Shown here: positions 45,001 through 56,240 of the stretch, piece after piece | Layout: every line of letters starts with the position of its first letter | How positions within the stretch are numbered: position 1 is the first letter of the stretch | NCBI GenBank assembly: GCA_021234155.1 | Contig: JAJEKV010000006.1 | Coordinates: 5,987,727-6,051,726, forward strand | DNA: 64,000 nucleotides | Direction of reading: 5' to 3' | Source: Isoetes taiwanensis | Taxonomy: Eukaryota; Streptophyta; Lycopodiopsida; Isoetales; Isoetaceae | Translations under genes and position numbers: made by a program | The notes under the pieces: model-generated | Databases searched by the model: none | Told to the model about the DNA's origin: nothing | The model's input: the letters and a program-made list of their open reading frames with translations, nothing else

Positions 45001-45781
45001 CTCTTGCCTTGAGACACCCAAGAATCTATAAGAAATGGTCTGATTACGGCCTCATTTTTCTAGGTGACCTATATTTGAATAATAAGCTCATTTCTTGGAC
45101 CAATCGAAAAACTTAGTTCATGGCACCTCTAGTGACAAAAAGATCTATCTGCACATTAAGTCGATCCTGCCTCAGACTTGGTTAAATAATATTGTCCCCA
45201 AGGCAACCAATTGGAGCATTGCAGGTAAGTGTGTATATAAAGTCAGTCAAATCTATTCTCGCTATTAGCAATTACGATAATCTGGCCCAAAGCTGGTCTC
45301 AAATGGTCTATCTCTATTGAGGAAGCCAAAACTCTTTTCCATGATGTTTGGAACTCTTATTGCTTCCCCAAAGTCAACTTCTTTATTTGGTTGTTAGCTA
45401 ATAAAAGCATTCCTAATTTACAACTTCTCTCCCTCGGGGAATGACAACATCTCTCGCCTTTGTGCCGGCTTCACTTTGCAGGTTTAGAGGAGGATCTTGA
45501 ACACATCTTTATCTGCCCTAAGCTTAATTTTTTGGTCTTGGTTTGATGATAAGATGGGTCAGTTCTTTCCTAACAGGATCTCTGGAAATTTGCTGTCTTA
45601 TGTCCAAAATGGATGCACTTTTGCTAACACTATCATGTTTATTGCTCTTTGGAATATATGGAAGGCAAGAAATAGAGTAGTTTATGGCAAAAAGAATTTC
45701 TCTATTTTTTGGATCAAATTGCATTTTCAACCTGGATATTCAATCTCACGCTACAAAGACACACAAAAGGAAGCAATCTGA
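42079..45781 (+). pseudogene. L1 ORF2: endonuclease, reverse transcriptase, zf-RVT
   Basis: It starts MKIISWNVRGIKGPIKRR, the APE endonuclease N-terminus. A frameshift near 42300 follows GGIIMIW, and the next frame has GVINVYAS, GGDFNN and ISDHQP. A TAA near 43198 is followed by the RT frame (43209-44906) with KSPGPDGLPSEFY, DWRPISLTN, KLDFKRAFDTV, SRGVRQGCPLAPYLF and QYADD at 44189-44203. After more stops, WNSYCFPKVNFFIWLL and LEHIFICPKLNFF mark a zf-RVT region, and ALWNIWKARNRVVY follows near 45650. Family members nick DNA and reverse-transcribe RNA at the nick. Confidence 0.92.
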
Positions 45782-45924
45782 TAAATATGACAGAAAATGG
45801 GATTTGGTTGGTCATTTCAGGGGGTCCTTTGATTTATTTGTAGCTAACTTCAATGTTATCAATTCTAATTCTGCTTTTGGTGATGATGTTAGCCTACTTG
45901 AAGATATGCAAGAAGAGCATGGGT

Positions 45925-46320
45925 GAAATGGATGACAATCTACTCAAAAGGGATGTCGATCTTGACCTAAAACTGTTCTTCAACAAACTCTCTGAAAATG
46001 AAGAAAATTTGGACATGAGGATTGCAAGAATGTTCTGCAGAGAAGTGGTGCAAGTATATACTATGTTTGATTTCCTCTCCATGTACAACGGATACATGGT
46101 CGAGGAACAATTAAGCAAGATTTGAGAGCGATACTATACTCCTGCATTGTTGGCTGATTTGTTTGGTTCCTTGCTTTGTTTGACTGCATCTGACCTCTCT
46201 TGTGTGGATAGCATTGCTGAGCAGATTACTGGCAGTTACACCTTTGGATCTGCTGACTCTTTCTATGCCTTTTTCAACTCTAAGCTTGACTCCCTCTCAC
46301 TTCAGACTCAGTAGCCCCAC
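45925..46320 (+). other. unidentified frame at the L1 3' end
   Basis: MDDNLLKRDVDLDLKLFFNK... is open to a TGA at 46123-46125 and continues in the same register beyond it (ERYYTPALLADLFGSLLCLT...) to about 46310. Many plant L1s have RNase H here; this has none of its motifs. It could be a lineage-specific C-terminal module or inserted host sequence. Confidence 0.4.
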
Positions 46321-46711
46321 CTTTGTATCTGACTTCCTATCCAACCCTGCTACATACATGATTTGCTCAATGGTATTTCCTAATCTAGCAGAATTTTGGT
46401 TGATGTTACTTTAAGGTTTAACAATAATTACTGCTTGGGGTCGTGATCTCTACACATTTTTGAAGACTATCTCATTTTTGGAAGATTATCACTACTTATC
46501 AGCTATCCTTTGGCCATTTCAGCTCATCTCAGGATCGGATTTTTGCTGCTTACTTCTCAGACTTGACATCATAGCATTTTGATGAATGTTTATGTTTAAA
46601 GACCTTATGCTATGCTTTAATCTGCTGATCAAAGCAGAACTTATGTACTGTGTTTCTTGATTAATGGAAAAATTCACTCTTACTCTCAAAAAAAAAAAAA
46701 AAAAAAAAAAA

Positions 46712-46723
46712 ACCTAACAGTGT
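46712..46723 (+). repeat. L1 target site duplication, right
   Basis: ACCTAACAGTGT directly after the poly(A) tail. Confidence 0.93.
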
Positions 46724-46965
46724 TCCATGCATTTAAATTCAATCTCAAGCAAATTAAACTAATCATGCAAACATGTATCCATGGATGCAAGAAACATGTT
46801 TCAGTTATTAAGTAAAACATCAGCTACTCTTCCACTGCTATAGATTCCATATTTAAAGCTATTATCTCCCTTAACCTTAGAAATTTGCAACCACATCAAG
46901 TATAACCACAATTGAAAAGCTTCAAAACATGTATCTGCTGGGCAATAGGAAATAATAGAGAATAC

Positions 46966-47073
46966 CTGATTTTCTATCCTGGCGGAGTATTTAGAAGCTC
47001 TGAAACTCTTCAGCAAGATTAGGTTTGCCGGACCTAGAGTTAGTGTCTGCCTCCAACAAATCCTAGCTCCAAC
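46966..47073 (-). CDS. candidate host exon, unknown product
   Basis: A 108-bp, 36-codon block (VGARICWRQTLTLGPANLIL...) sits between a TTTTTGCAG acceptor and a GTATTC donor on the minus strand, keeping phase 0. It lies just upstream (minus sense) of the L1 insertion. I recognise no family. Direct joining to the exon at 37861 is out of phase, so at least one more exon would be needed if they belong together. Support is only splice sites and openness. Confidence 0.35.
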
Positions 47074-47341
47074 CTGCAAAAATACGTACATTAGATTTTT
47101 TCTAGCTCTTCCTCTACTCTATCGTCCACAATCTTGAAAAACCTGCACACATATGAAAGAAAAAGCAAAATAGAGTATGCTCACCATAGGAATGACGACC
47201 AATTATAAAACCTTGATTCACGATTTGCCATCTGGAATCCTAATCCCTATTATCATCAAAGCTAGCCATCAATTGCATCCTCCATAGCTGGCACCAAGGA
47301 AACCTGCAGCTTCTTAGTTGTTTCTTAACCAAACAAAAATA

Positions 47342-48090
47342 AATACCACAGAGGAAGGAAGGAAGGAAGGAAGGTACTTTTATCGTCCACGGAGACCAAT
47401 CGGTCTATGGGACCCAATACAAAAACGCAGCAAGCGGATTACTGCCCGGATTAAAAAACCCCCGCCCCGAAGGGTTTTCGAGGGAAAAACCGTGGCAGCA
47501 ATCAGCCTGCTGACAAACTGTGCTAATCATATAAAATGCAGAAATATCCCAATATATACAGTCATGCACCACCCCCGTAGTGCCTAGTCACGAGACTGAC
47601 AAGGCGGGGCAAAGGTGACTCGCAGTCGAGTACCTCTGGATGTATGACCCCGTGGCACGATCGACGGTGTGTTCATCGGCAAATGCAAGGGCACGCCCGG
47701 CCGTACTAAGGGAGCGTATCTGGCCCGGATCCGACCAATTTGGGCAACTCGAAAGTGTGAGACTCATCCTCAATGGCACCCGTTTGACAAAGACCGACAG
47801 AGCTCGTCCCGGGGGGCTCCCCAATCCACCCGCCCATCTCGATCGCGAAGATGGTAGGCACTGTCGCGAATGGAGGCAATGAGTCTGCGCTTTTGGGCAA
47901 TTTGGGAACGCAGGTAGATTTTGTGGGCCCCGGGCTAACACGGGGTTGATGTGCTCCTTGTAATGGGCCATTTTGACCTGCTCTAGAGCAATGGGGTCCC
48001 AGAGCTTGCCAAGGAAACAAGCATCTAGGTACTCCATTTCAGTCCGCCACGACGGCCACCGCGCCCGGTATCATGCGATCGTGCTCCCTG
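47342..48090 (-). mobile_element. 5'-truncated copy of the GC-rich LINE
   Basis: The reverse complement matches 35550-36278. The last ~115 bp before the tail are identical as far as I can read, and the GGAAGGAAGG tail is at 47352-47374. The C-terminal motif reads IEDESHTF as in the long copy. 5' truncation is the usual outcome of target-primed reverse transcription. The 5' boundary is uncertain by some tens of bases. Confidence 0.9.
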
Positions 48091-48339
48091 CACAGATGTG
48101 GCAAATATGTAACAGACCTTTATTTAAGCATGATGCCCACCAAAGGAAGTCTAGTATCTTAAAGGCATCTGCACACCACTAACGATTTTAAATCAGCTAT
48201 CCGCGCGTTGCATGTCGATGCAAATACCTGCCTGAAATACCTTGAAGATACGAAGTCTTGACCTTAACTGCATATCCAAGCAAGCGTGGCAGGCCCGAGG
48301 ATAAGGCATCCAAGATTAGGAATTCACAAAAACTGAGAG

Positions 48340-48510
48340 ATGCCAACCCATCAGCCCCAAAAATGCACATTTCAAAATCATGTTGTCCGATTTTGGGAGA
48401 ACCGAGAACTTTTAACGGTGACCAAAGCGCCCATAACCTTAGAAAATAAACCTGGAAATAAAATCCAAAAAGTTTTTGGAATGTCAGAAAAACCAAATTT
48501 AAATAATAGA
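48340..48510 (-). mobile_element. Helitron-like 5' end (element Y)
   Basis: On the minus strand the element begins TCTATTATTTAAATTTGG at 48510 and extends towards lower coordinates. About 170 bp align with the 5' end at 56972. A terminal TC with a TCTATTATT start fits plant Helitron 5' ends. Its own 3' end was not found. Confidence 0.55.
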
Positions 48511-48538
48511 CTAGTTATAGTGCCCGGCGTTGCCGGGC
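48511..48538 (-). mobile_element. Helitron-like 3' end (element X)
   Basis: On the minus strand the hairpin GCCCGGCAACGCCGGGC (48538-48522) is followed by 7 nt and CTAG, and then T, the classic Helitron 3' terminus. The T belongs to the first base of element Y, so X sits exactly at Y's 5' boundary. Confidence 0.65.
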
Positions 48539-48763
48539 CTAGTAACGATTTGGAAGGCGGCTGTTTAGTAACAAAAGAAGATTTAGAGCATGGAAATATG
48601 CATTTGAAGATCGTAGGAGCAATATGGAGCAGGAAATTTGCATTCCTGCGACATATGTTTTATGTATAAGAATGTAGCATTTTCAATGCGTTCTAAAATA
48701 CTCGTGTTTTCTTGTCCGCGCCATGTTGGAGTCTCTGGCAATTTGTAGATGACGAAGGACAGT

Positions 48764-48780
48764 GCCCGGCGTTGCCGGGC
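48764..48780. repeat. isolated copy of the GCCCGGC hairpin
   Basis: Perfect copy of the 17-nt palindrome. CTAG is not found at the expected distance on the minus strand. On the plus strand TTTAGCTAG follows. The flanks resemble those of the degenerate copy at 53131-53147. Confidence 0.7.
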
Positions 48781-49080
48781 TTTAGCTAGAACATGCTATG
48801 TGTGCTTGGAGTGCTGGGGTGTATAAATAGCAAAAGGTGTATTTCCTTAATTTGTTTGTTAGTTATGTGAGGAAAAGGTGAGCATTAGTTTGTCAATGCA
48901 ACGTGGCAATGTGAATGAAATGTGCCATTCATAGTTTGGCGCATAGGGACAATTTGTTTGTTCAACATAAAAAATACATGGGTTTTTTCAAGCTTATTCT
49001 CTGTCATTTGAACTTTGGACCAAAGAACCAATGAATTTGTAAAGCATCATTAGGCTTGGCAATGGCATTTAAAAAGGACG

Positions 49081-49145
49081 TTGTTACATTGCAATGATGC
49101 CATGTTGCATTGCAAGGATGCCATGTTGCACGCTATAGATGCCCA
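49081..49145 (+). repeat. short tandem repeats, CATTGCAATGATGC-type
   Basis: GATGCCATGTTGCA recurs two or three times in succession. Confidence 0.8.
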
Positions 49146-49441
49146 CATGGCGAATATGGGCTCATTCTTTCCCGGCACACGATCAACATTTGAACAATTA
49201 CTAATTGTTGATGAAATAACTTTGGAACAGATGAAAGCAACATGTTTAGCATTATTAAAGTTATTATCAAATTCTATTGATATTTCCTGGTAGAATGCAT
49301 AGCTAGTCAATGGCTTCTCACTTGGAAGGTTTGATGCACTCTACAAATGTTTAATGGTGTGCATCCTTATTAAACAAAGACATAACACCTTTGAAAAATT
49401 TCATAACAATGTCCCCTAGTTTATACTCAATTTCATAACAA

Positions 49442-49469
49442 CTAGTAACATTGCCCGGCGTTGCCGGGC
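49442..49469 (-). mobile_element. Helitron-like 3' end
   Basis: Hairpin 49469-49453, 7-nt spacer, CTAG (49445-49442), then T on the minus strand. The matching 5' end is not identified. Confidence 0.6.
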
Positions 49470-50790
49470 TTAGTAGCAATATGTTATGTTCGGACATAGG
49501 GTTATTGAGAACATAGGGGTACAATAATGCCTAGCAATGCCAAACATGAGAAGGTGGCAAACGTATTGGTAGTTGTCTGCATTTAACTTGTACTTCTAAT
49601 ATGGGTTAGTGACAACTACATGATAAACTACTATAATTGCCATTTATTCCAAAGGGAAATTGGATATTGCAAAAAACCTTTTCAACCTATGAATTTATCA
49701 CTTCTATTGGATTTGTCATCATAGATTTCAATCTAATTACGTCTACAAAAATTAATTACATAATACAATTTATACAATTTATGCAAGGACATGGTCTAAC
49801 TGAGCCTTAATTTATCGTTTATAAGATCTCAAGTTTGAGTTCTATTGTTTTTTTTTTCTCAGCTCTATTGTTGACAGGGGTAGATGTCACCATTCAAATC
49901 AAGCTCAACTTTCTAGAATTTGAGTTATTGCATTTGGTCAATATGGATATAGTTGTAGGTCACAAAGATAACTCTTAAATATTTAATTTGATTACATTGA
50001 AAAAATTGATGTGCCCCAAAACATAAGAATAGCATGCAGTAATCTCAAAACATCATCCAATTATAGGATCATGTACTGTATTAGAATTGTGATTGCACGC
50101 ATTTGAAATTTTGTCGTCTGATCCATTCTAGATAGAGGCTAAAAATTAAGGCATTTGAATGTTATTAAAATCTTCAAACATAAGGGATACCATCCCATTG
50201 TCCGAGGGGGATATAGAGAATTATTGCATCTTGTTATGTGATTCGGCTTATTCTACTACCGATTTTGCTATTTCTACAGCAAATGTTTCTGATTCTATAG
50301 AAGATTTTTGAAGTTCTCAGCCGATTTTTCAATTGTTCAGGTCTGGTTGCTGATTCCGCTGAAACTATTGCTGATTTTTCCAGTCTACAGCTGATCTTTT
50401 CACTGTTCAGGTCTGGATTCAAAAGAACGGCGATTCTGATTGTTTTAATTATGCTCTTGGAGATTTTGCTGTTCTAAATGAAGTCCTGGTACAGAACGAT
50501 TTCCCATGTTGCAAAATCGATTTCCTTTTCTGCTTCGAATTTCCTTTTCTGCAAAATCGATTTCCCCTGTCACGATCCGGGTATCTCGAACTAATTTTTT
50601 TCGATTTGTCGATTCTGCAGTTGCATTTGAGGACGCTTGGGTCTGATCTCGTCAGACAACAGAACCAAAAACAAATAAAAAGGACGGTTGTTGTTGCCCA
50701 ACGTCCAAAATGGTAGGAAACTTAAAAAGATAAAATGTTTTAGCAATTAAAATGTTTATTTAAGGATAGAACTTTGAGAAAGAAAAGGAA
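49470..50790. other. no gene seen
   Basis: AT-rich sequence. 50230-50620 has imperfect repeats of GCTGATTTTTC- and GTTCAGGTCTGG-type units. No coding frame supported. Confidence 0.45.
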
Positions 50791-50796
50791 CCAGAA

Positions 50797-51454
50797 TCAA
50801 TTTATACCACACAACTTTTCTCCTTCTAATTTAAGACCGAGAAAGTTCTAGAATTGCACTTTTGGGATAAATTAATCCCTTTTACTCTCTCTCTTGTGAA
50901 ATAGACAGTATGAATTTATACCGTCATCTACTTCTTAAGGGTGTCAATGCCTTAAAGTTGTGCTAGTAAACATTCAACAACACATGATGGTATAAATTAA
51001 TACCACCACGGTATAAATTCATACCACAAACATTTTGTTGAAAACCTCAAAGGTACAAGTTTAAATTTAAAAGGAATATTTGAAGAAAAACAAAAACGCA
51101 AAGAACATTAAGAGTAAATAGGATGGCATACGTGGCTCACCTGGTCATGTCACGTATACAGGCTTTCATAGGTACACTTCGATGGTAAAGAAGATAGTTC
51201 TGAAGGCGGAGATGCTTAGCGCCTTGGTTAAATTTGCGTATGTAAGAAATGAGAGAGAGTTTAAGGATTTTGATATGTTTTTTCTTCTCGGATTTTAATC
51301 TTGCATTGCCATAGAGTTGTGTATACGTGAAGTTGTTTACAATTATTGAAATTATTTACGTGTATTTGGGATTGGTATGAATTCATACCGCTTGCTCTAC
51401 TTGTTAACCAATCTAGGACTGTGCTTGAGTGTAGCATTGGTATAAATTTACACC
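50797..51454. repeat. array of 16-bp palindromes GGTATAAATTYATACC
   Basis: Copies at 50908-50922, 50989-51004, 51010-51025, 51374-51389 and 51439-51454, plus a half site near 50797-50808. Each reads nearly the same on both strands. Dispersed palindromes of this kind suggest protein binding sites or fragments of repeat ends. Confidence 0.8.
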
Positions 51455-51554
51455 GCTGCTTCTACTTGTTCGTCACACAACAACCCCAAAATTTGGTCCA
51501 CAGTTGTAAACAACAGAAAAATAAAACACGTGTTGTCTTTTTGAAGATTATACA

Positions 51555-51795
51555 AAAGATTACACGTAGTTATGTGAAGTTGTGGTTTTTCAAGGAGATG
51601 ATGTAGTTTTTCTTAAGGAGCTGTAGTTTTTTTTTTTAAAGAACGTGTGATTTTTTAAGGAGGCGTAGTTTTTTTTTTTTTTTCAAGGATATGTTGTCTT
51701 CTAAGCAGGTATGGTTTTTTGAAGTGGTGTTTTTTTTAAGATGTGGTTTTTTAAGGTGCTGTTTTTTTGAGCTGTGGTTTTTTATGGTTGTCTAA
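51555..51795 (+). repeat. T-rich minisatellite
   Basis: About ten imperfect units of roughly 20 bp built on AAGGNGNTGTAGTTTTTT. Confidence 0.85.
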
Positions 51796-52034
51796 GGATC
51801 CATCTATGCCACTTTTTAAAGCTTGTTAGCATGTTCTTTGTTAAGTGATAGCAAATGGCAGGATGATGACTCTGGAATGGCAATTCGACTTTGCCCATGT
51901 CGTCCAAAACTTCAACATTACCTTAGGGGCCAAGTTACATGATCGGTGTTTCTACAGAAAACAAGGTGCTGCGCACGGAGGGTTGCCCTCCGTGACCCGA
52001 GAGTGAAATGGCTTAAATCACACTTTAAAGTCAT

Positions 52035-52145
52035 GTTTTCGAGCATATACTGACATATACTTGGAATATGCCACAAACCCGCATGGATGAGGGTTTTGCC
52101 CTTAGGGGCAACCTAAGAAACTGGACTCAAACATATCAGTGGAAT
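52035..52145 (+). repeat. dispersed repeat with palindrome, copy 1
   Basis: Shares AGCATATAC, CATATACTTG, GAATATGCC and GAGGGTTTTGCCC with 61128-61225 in the same orientation. It includes the hairpin TTGCCCTTAGGGGCAA. Another hairpin, CGGAGGGTTGCCCTCCG, lies just upstream at about 51976. Confidence 0.8.
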
Positions 52146-52278
52146 GCTATTTCCATGCCCAATTCATAATTCATAAGGCAAGGCAACCCTAGAGCATAAT
52201 TTGTAGAAGTAAGATAAATTTAGGTTAAATACATTGTAAAACCTCTTCAATGATTAACTTATTGGAATTATTATCTTA

Positions 52279-52307
52279 CTAGTAACGGGAGCCCGGCGTT
52301 GCCGGGC
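52279..52307 (-). mobile_element. Helitron-like 3' end
   Basis: Hairpin 52307-52291, 8-nt spacer, CTAG (52282-52279), then T on the minus strand. Confidence 0.65.
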
Positions 52308-53130
52308 ATCAATACAATTTTATTGTAAACAACCATTAAGTAAAAAAACATATATACATTAGTTTACAAATCTGAAACTGGTGAATAGACAGGCAGATAG
52401 TATTTGAAAGGGATGAATGAGAGAAGGGGAATGATATGTTACATTTCTCCAATAGGGGGTACAAATTAGAAGCAGGTTGATGTGGACAGTTTTTAAATAA
52501 AATTAAACCATAAAATGCTACATAGTGCTATGTTTATCTCCAGCATGAGGTGTCATTATCTATGAAATTTGTCTGTGGATTGGTATATTCTTGGGTGGGT
52601 ACAAATAAGACGATTGCATATTAAATATGAGCATGATTAATATATGTGGATATACCATTATAGTTTTTCATTGATGGATGTAAAATAGCGAACCCCTATG
52701 GAACAATGTCTTTGAAATCACCAAATTCCCGTTGCCTACCAAATTTAGCCTAGATTTATCATTATTTGTGAGGTCTCCAAAAGTTCATGAAAAAACATAA
52801 AGCTAGATGTAGTATTATCACCGCCATTTCACTTTTGATTTAAGTATATTATTTTTTAACAGCAAATGTTTCATCGAGTTTTCAACAACATATGTAATAG
52901 ACATATCATAGTAGGGTCATCTTTAACACACGATCATCTCGTTCAATGCGTTTGTGGTGTTCAAAGCCTAAGTGTAGATTTAGAGATTTCATAAACAACC
53001 TGTTTCTACTTGGCATCTTTGACACGTGAACATCTGCTTGAAGTAGAGCAAAGATTCTAGTATCTCAAGCAATCAAGATAAAGATTATAAATAATTGTGG
53101 TGCCTGCAGACTTACTTCAAACAGGATGTT

Positions 53131-53147
53131 GCGCGGCATTGCCAAGC
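53131..53147. repeat. degenerate GCCCGGC hairpin
   Basis: GCGCGGCATTGCCAAGC, a mutated copy of the 17-nt hairpin. The following TTTAGCT... stretch resembles the flank at 48781. Confidence 0.6.
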
Positions 53148-54014
53148 TTTAGCTCAAACTTTCATAATAAAGTGTTAAGTGTATTGGAGTGTAGATGTTC
53201 TGAAAGTGCTAACGGAATATAGAATTACGGGTCGCCGTGGTTGATTATGTATGTGGTATATATAGTTGGCTTTGAAATTTGAAATTTATATGGCTTCAAT
53301 GATCTATTATTTATATCTATTGTTTAGAATCTATTTATTTTTGCACGGGGTGAATGGAACATAAGATAATGGCCAATGGGGAAAAATGAATATATGAACT
53401 TATGCTTTGAAAACAATGGGCATTCTTTTGCCAAAACTTTTTATCCCATATAAGATAAGAGTAAATAGAGTTATCGTTCGTTTAGTTCACAAAAGACAAT
53501 CACTCACGTGGTATTCTATCAATAAAACAGAGATTTCGATTAAGTGGTCTTCCATCAATAAAAAAGAAATTTTGATCAAAGAGGTTGGAAACATTTTGTC
53601 ATATGATTTGGTTATGCCAGTCATTGTAAAAACCATCTCATTTATCATAGTGATTCACAAAAAGGAGGTTGGTAACATCACAAAAGGTGGTTGTTAGCAT
53701 TAATGGCAGTTGCATCTAGCTTTGTTGTTGACACAATATCCAATGATGGGTTCGGAGCTCCACGGCAAAAAGGGAAGCTAATGCAATTGGACATCAATGC
53801 ACTTGAGAACTGGCATGCAGATTAGTGATACAGAAGTTACTCGAAGTCTGCAGTGACCAATTACACAGTTAAGTAGAGGTACTTGCACATTTTAGAGTCC
53901 ATCATATTGCTCTTAGAGGCATCTGGAAGAACAAAATACATCAATTTCCTTCTCTTCATGGTAATGTGTAGCTAATTTCATCTTTGTTTGGTGCTTGGAA
54001 ACTATATCGTGTAG

Positions 54015-54170
54015 AGCCTGCAACTGTATCATGTAGAATCTGCACAACAATAGACACAAAGCTTAAACTATTTCTTGTAATATATCGTAGAGCCCTCAGA
54101 AACTGTATCATGTAGAATCTGCACAGCAATAGACACAAAGCTTTAACTATTTCTTGTAATATTCTATCAA
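54015..54170 (+). repeat. ~81-bp tandem duplication
   Basis: AACTGTATCATGTAGAATCT with its following 40 bp occurs at about 54018 and 54099. Confidence 0.88.
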
Positions 54171-54999
54171 TGTCCATTAGAAAGAAAGTCTGGATTCCAT
54201 GAAAAGTTCACTGATGCCAAGCATCTATGATAATGTGTATGCATAAGTTTTGTGATCATGAAGAACCTATAGTGAAGATTCTCACCATTCTAGATCATCG
54301 ATCAAGATGGCAAGAAGCGTTTAGCTCATTGGAGGTTAGATCTCTAGGGCAGACACTGCCTTGTTAATTTGTAACTGGACTATACCATACGTGCTCACCA
54401 CAGAATAGAGCCATGCAGTTCACTTGATGCAGTTCACTTGTTTGTGTAAAAGAGGTCTCAGTTTGGAATTTCAGATAGCTTATAGCAAGAATTTCTCACT
54501 GTGAATGAAAACTCAAAATAGATCTAAGCTGAGAAATCTGAGGAGAGTGAGCACTTTTGGAGGTGCTCTCTTGCAGAAACACTAATTTCATGTTTGAAAA
54601 GAGTATACAGTACTGTCCGAATGCATTCTACCTAAACAGCCAATTGTTTAGCACATTTGGTGATGTCATCCATACCTCAAGAAGTTGGAATCTGTGTTTC
54701 AGAATTTGCAACATCAATCATCATTTTCACAGCACATTTAAGTAATATAGATTTTTCCTCCATATATTGATGCATAGAAAATTCTGTTTCCAGATGTATT
54801 TGAAGCCTAAGGGAACAATCAAACTCCCTAAAAGAATTATGTTTTTCATTAGCCAAGAGGAAGGCAGACCTGACATGCTTCATGAACCTTAAGGTAAGCA
54901 TTCATTCTAACTTAATCACTAATGTTCAACCAAAGTGTAGAGGACTGCGGGCAGTTAAAATCCATGGCACATTCTTAAAATATGCAAGCAAGATAGAGA

Positions 55000-55137
55000 A
55001 GAATATTAATTAAAAAAGAGCTCTGTCAAAAGAGTACGTTCAAAGATCGAATGACTGGGTTCACCTTAAAGAATATTAATTAAAAAATAGCTCTACCAAA
55101 AGAGTATGTTCAAGGATCGAATGACTGAGTTCACCTT
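55000..55137 (+). repeat. ~69-bp tandem duplication
   Basis: AAGAATATTAATTAAAAAA...GATCGAATGACTG...TTCACCTT twice in succession. Confidence 0.9.
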
Positions 55138-56240
55138 CGGTTCGTATAAGTGTCGTCGGAAAACCTCTTCAAATAATTCGCTGTATGGTTTGTTTGGATA
55201 AAAGCCCTACCTCATTCTACAAAATGACCCTGTAATATGTAAAAGCAAAGCTGAGATTTTACTATTTACCACATGAACTTGTGCCTCCAAAGAAGCCCTG
55301 CATTTACCGGCAAGATTAGCATCAATGACAATAACAATAAGATAGAAGACATAGTTTTGTAATGAAGTGCAAGATGGAGAAGAGCCATAGATAGAAGGTT
55401 TGTATCTAGTATTAGATTAATCTCTGAATAACGAAAAAAAAAAAGAACAAAACATGTAAGATACAACTCTGTATGGTAAATTATGCCAAGAATCTATTTT
55501 CTATCTAATTCTCGGAAGCTATTGATGGGTGATAAAAGAAACTTAAGAAATCTTAAGAGGTCAAGTTTACCCCATTCTCCAAAGCTATTAATGGGTGACA
55601 GCAGAAACTTAAGAAATCATAGAAGCAAACCTTGAGTTGTAACTCCCATCTTTAGCAAGAGGTGTCGGCTCTCTTATCTAAGATTGAATGATAGTGCTCA
55701 CCTTAGGTTCATATAAGTGTCGTTGGCAAGCTCCTGAAGATGGTCTTCACATAATTCCTTGGACGGTTTGTTCAGATTCTACAAATTGACAAATTGACCC
55801 TGTAATGTGTAAAAGCAAAGCTGAGATTTCACTATTTAAGAAAGAGAATATTACATGAACTTGTGCCTCCCAAAAAGCCATGTATTCACCCGCAAGATTA
55901 GCATCATTGACAATTACAATAAGATAAAACACACGGAGTGAAAGATGGAGAAGAAGAGCACAGAAAGAAGCATCAAATATACCTATGCCTAAAACCTGCT
56001 ATTTTTGTCTTGCACTTGCATATAAGATGTGCAAATAGCTGGGTTTGTATCTGGTATTACATTATTCTCTGAATAATAAAGGATAAATTATTCTCTGGAT
56101 AAAAAATATGTACAGATAAAACTCTATATACTAAATTATTCCAAGAATCCATTTTATGCACAAATTTACCTGGATCTCTGAAGATAACAATAAGTGATAA
56201 TAGAAGCTTCAAGAGGTCAAATTTACTTGAATCTTGTCCT
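55130..56240 (+). repeat. direct duplication of ~500 bp, with nested copy
   Basis: 55130-55640 and 55690-56240 share TATAAGTGTCGT, GACCCTGTAAT, GTAAAAGCAAAGCTGAGATT, CATGAACTTGTGCCTCC and GCAAGATTAGCATCA. Copy 1 also duplicates its end (AGCTATT.ATGGGTGA around 55517 and 55585). Confidence 0.85.

Larger units (their letters stand above)
38883..46711 (+). mobile_element. L1-type LINE, full length but decayed (~7.8 kb)
   Basis: It is bounded by identical 12-bp target duplications and ends in a poly(A) run at 46688-46711. It contains a 5' leader, an ORF1 with a nucleic-acid-binding N-domain and zinc knuckle, and an ORF2 with APE endonuclease, RT (YADD) and a zf-RVT-like region. Frameshifts and stops break both ORFs. 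No RNase H follows the RT; instead there is an unidentified frame near the 3' end. It lies within what may be an intron of a minus-strand gene (exon at 47073-46966). Confidence 0.95.

Noticed and set aside
47300-47310. Possible acetyltransferase exon on the minus strand near 47190-47260 (WQIVNQGFIIGRHSYG)
   Set aside because: A vague resemblance to CatB-type acetyltransferases; upstream frames have stops and the neighbouring exon does not fit.
48764-48780. Fourth perfect hairpin as another Helitron 3' end
   Set aside because: No CTRR|T at the expected distance on the minus strand. Kept only as a repeat.
53407-53697. 96-codon frame starting MKTMGILLPK
   Set aside because: Low-complexity Lys/Ile composition driven by AT-rich repeats; no motif.
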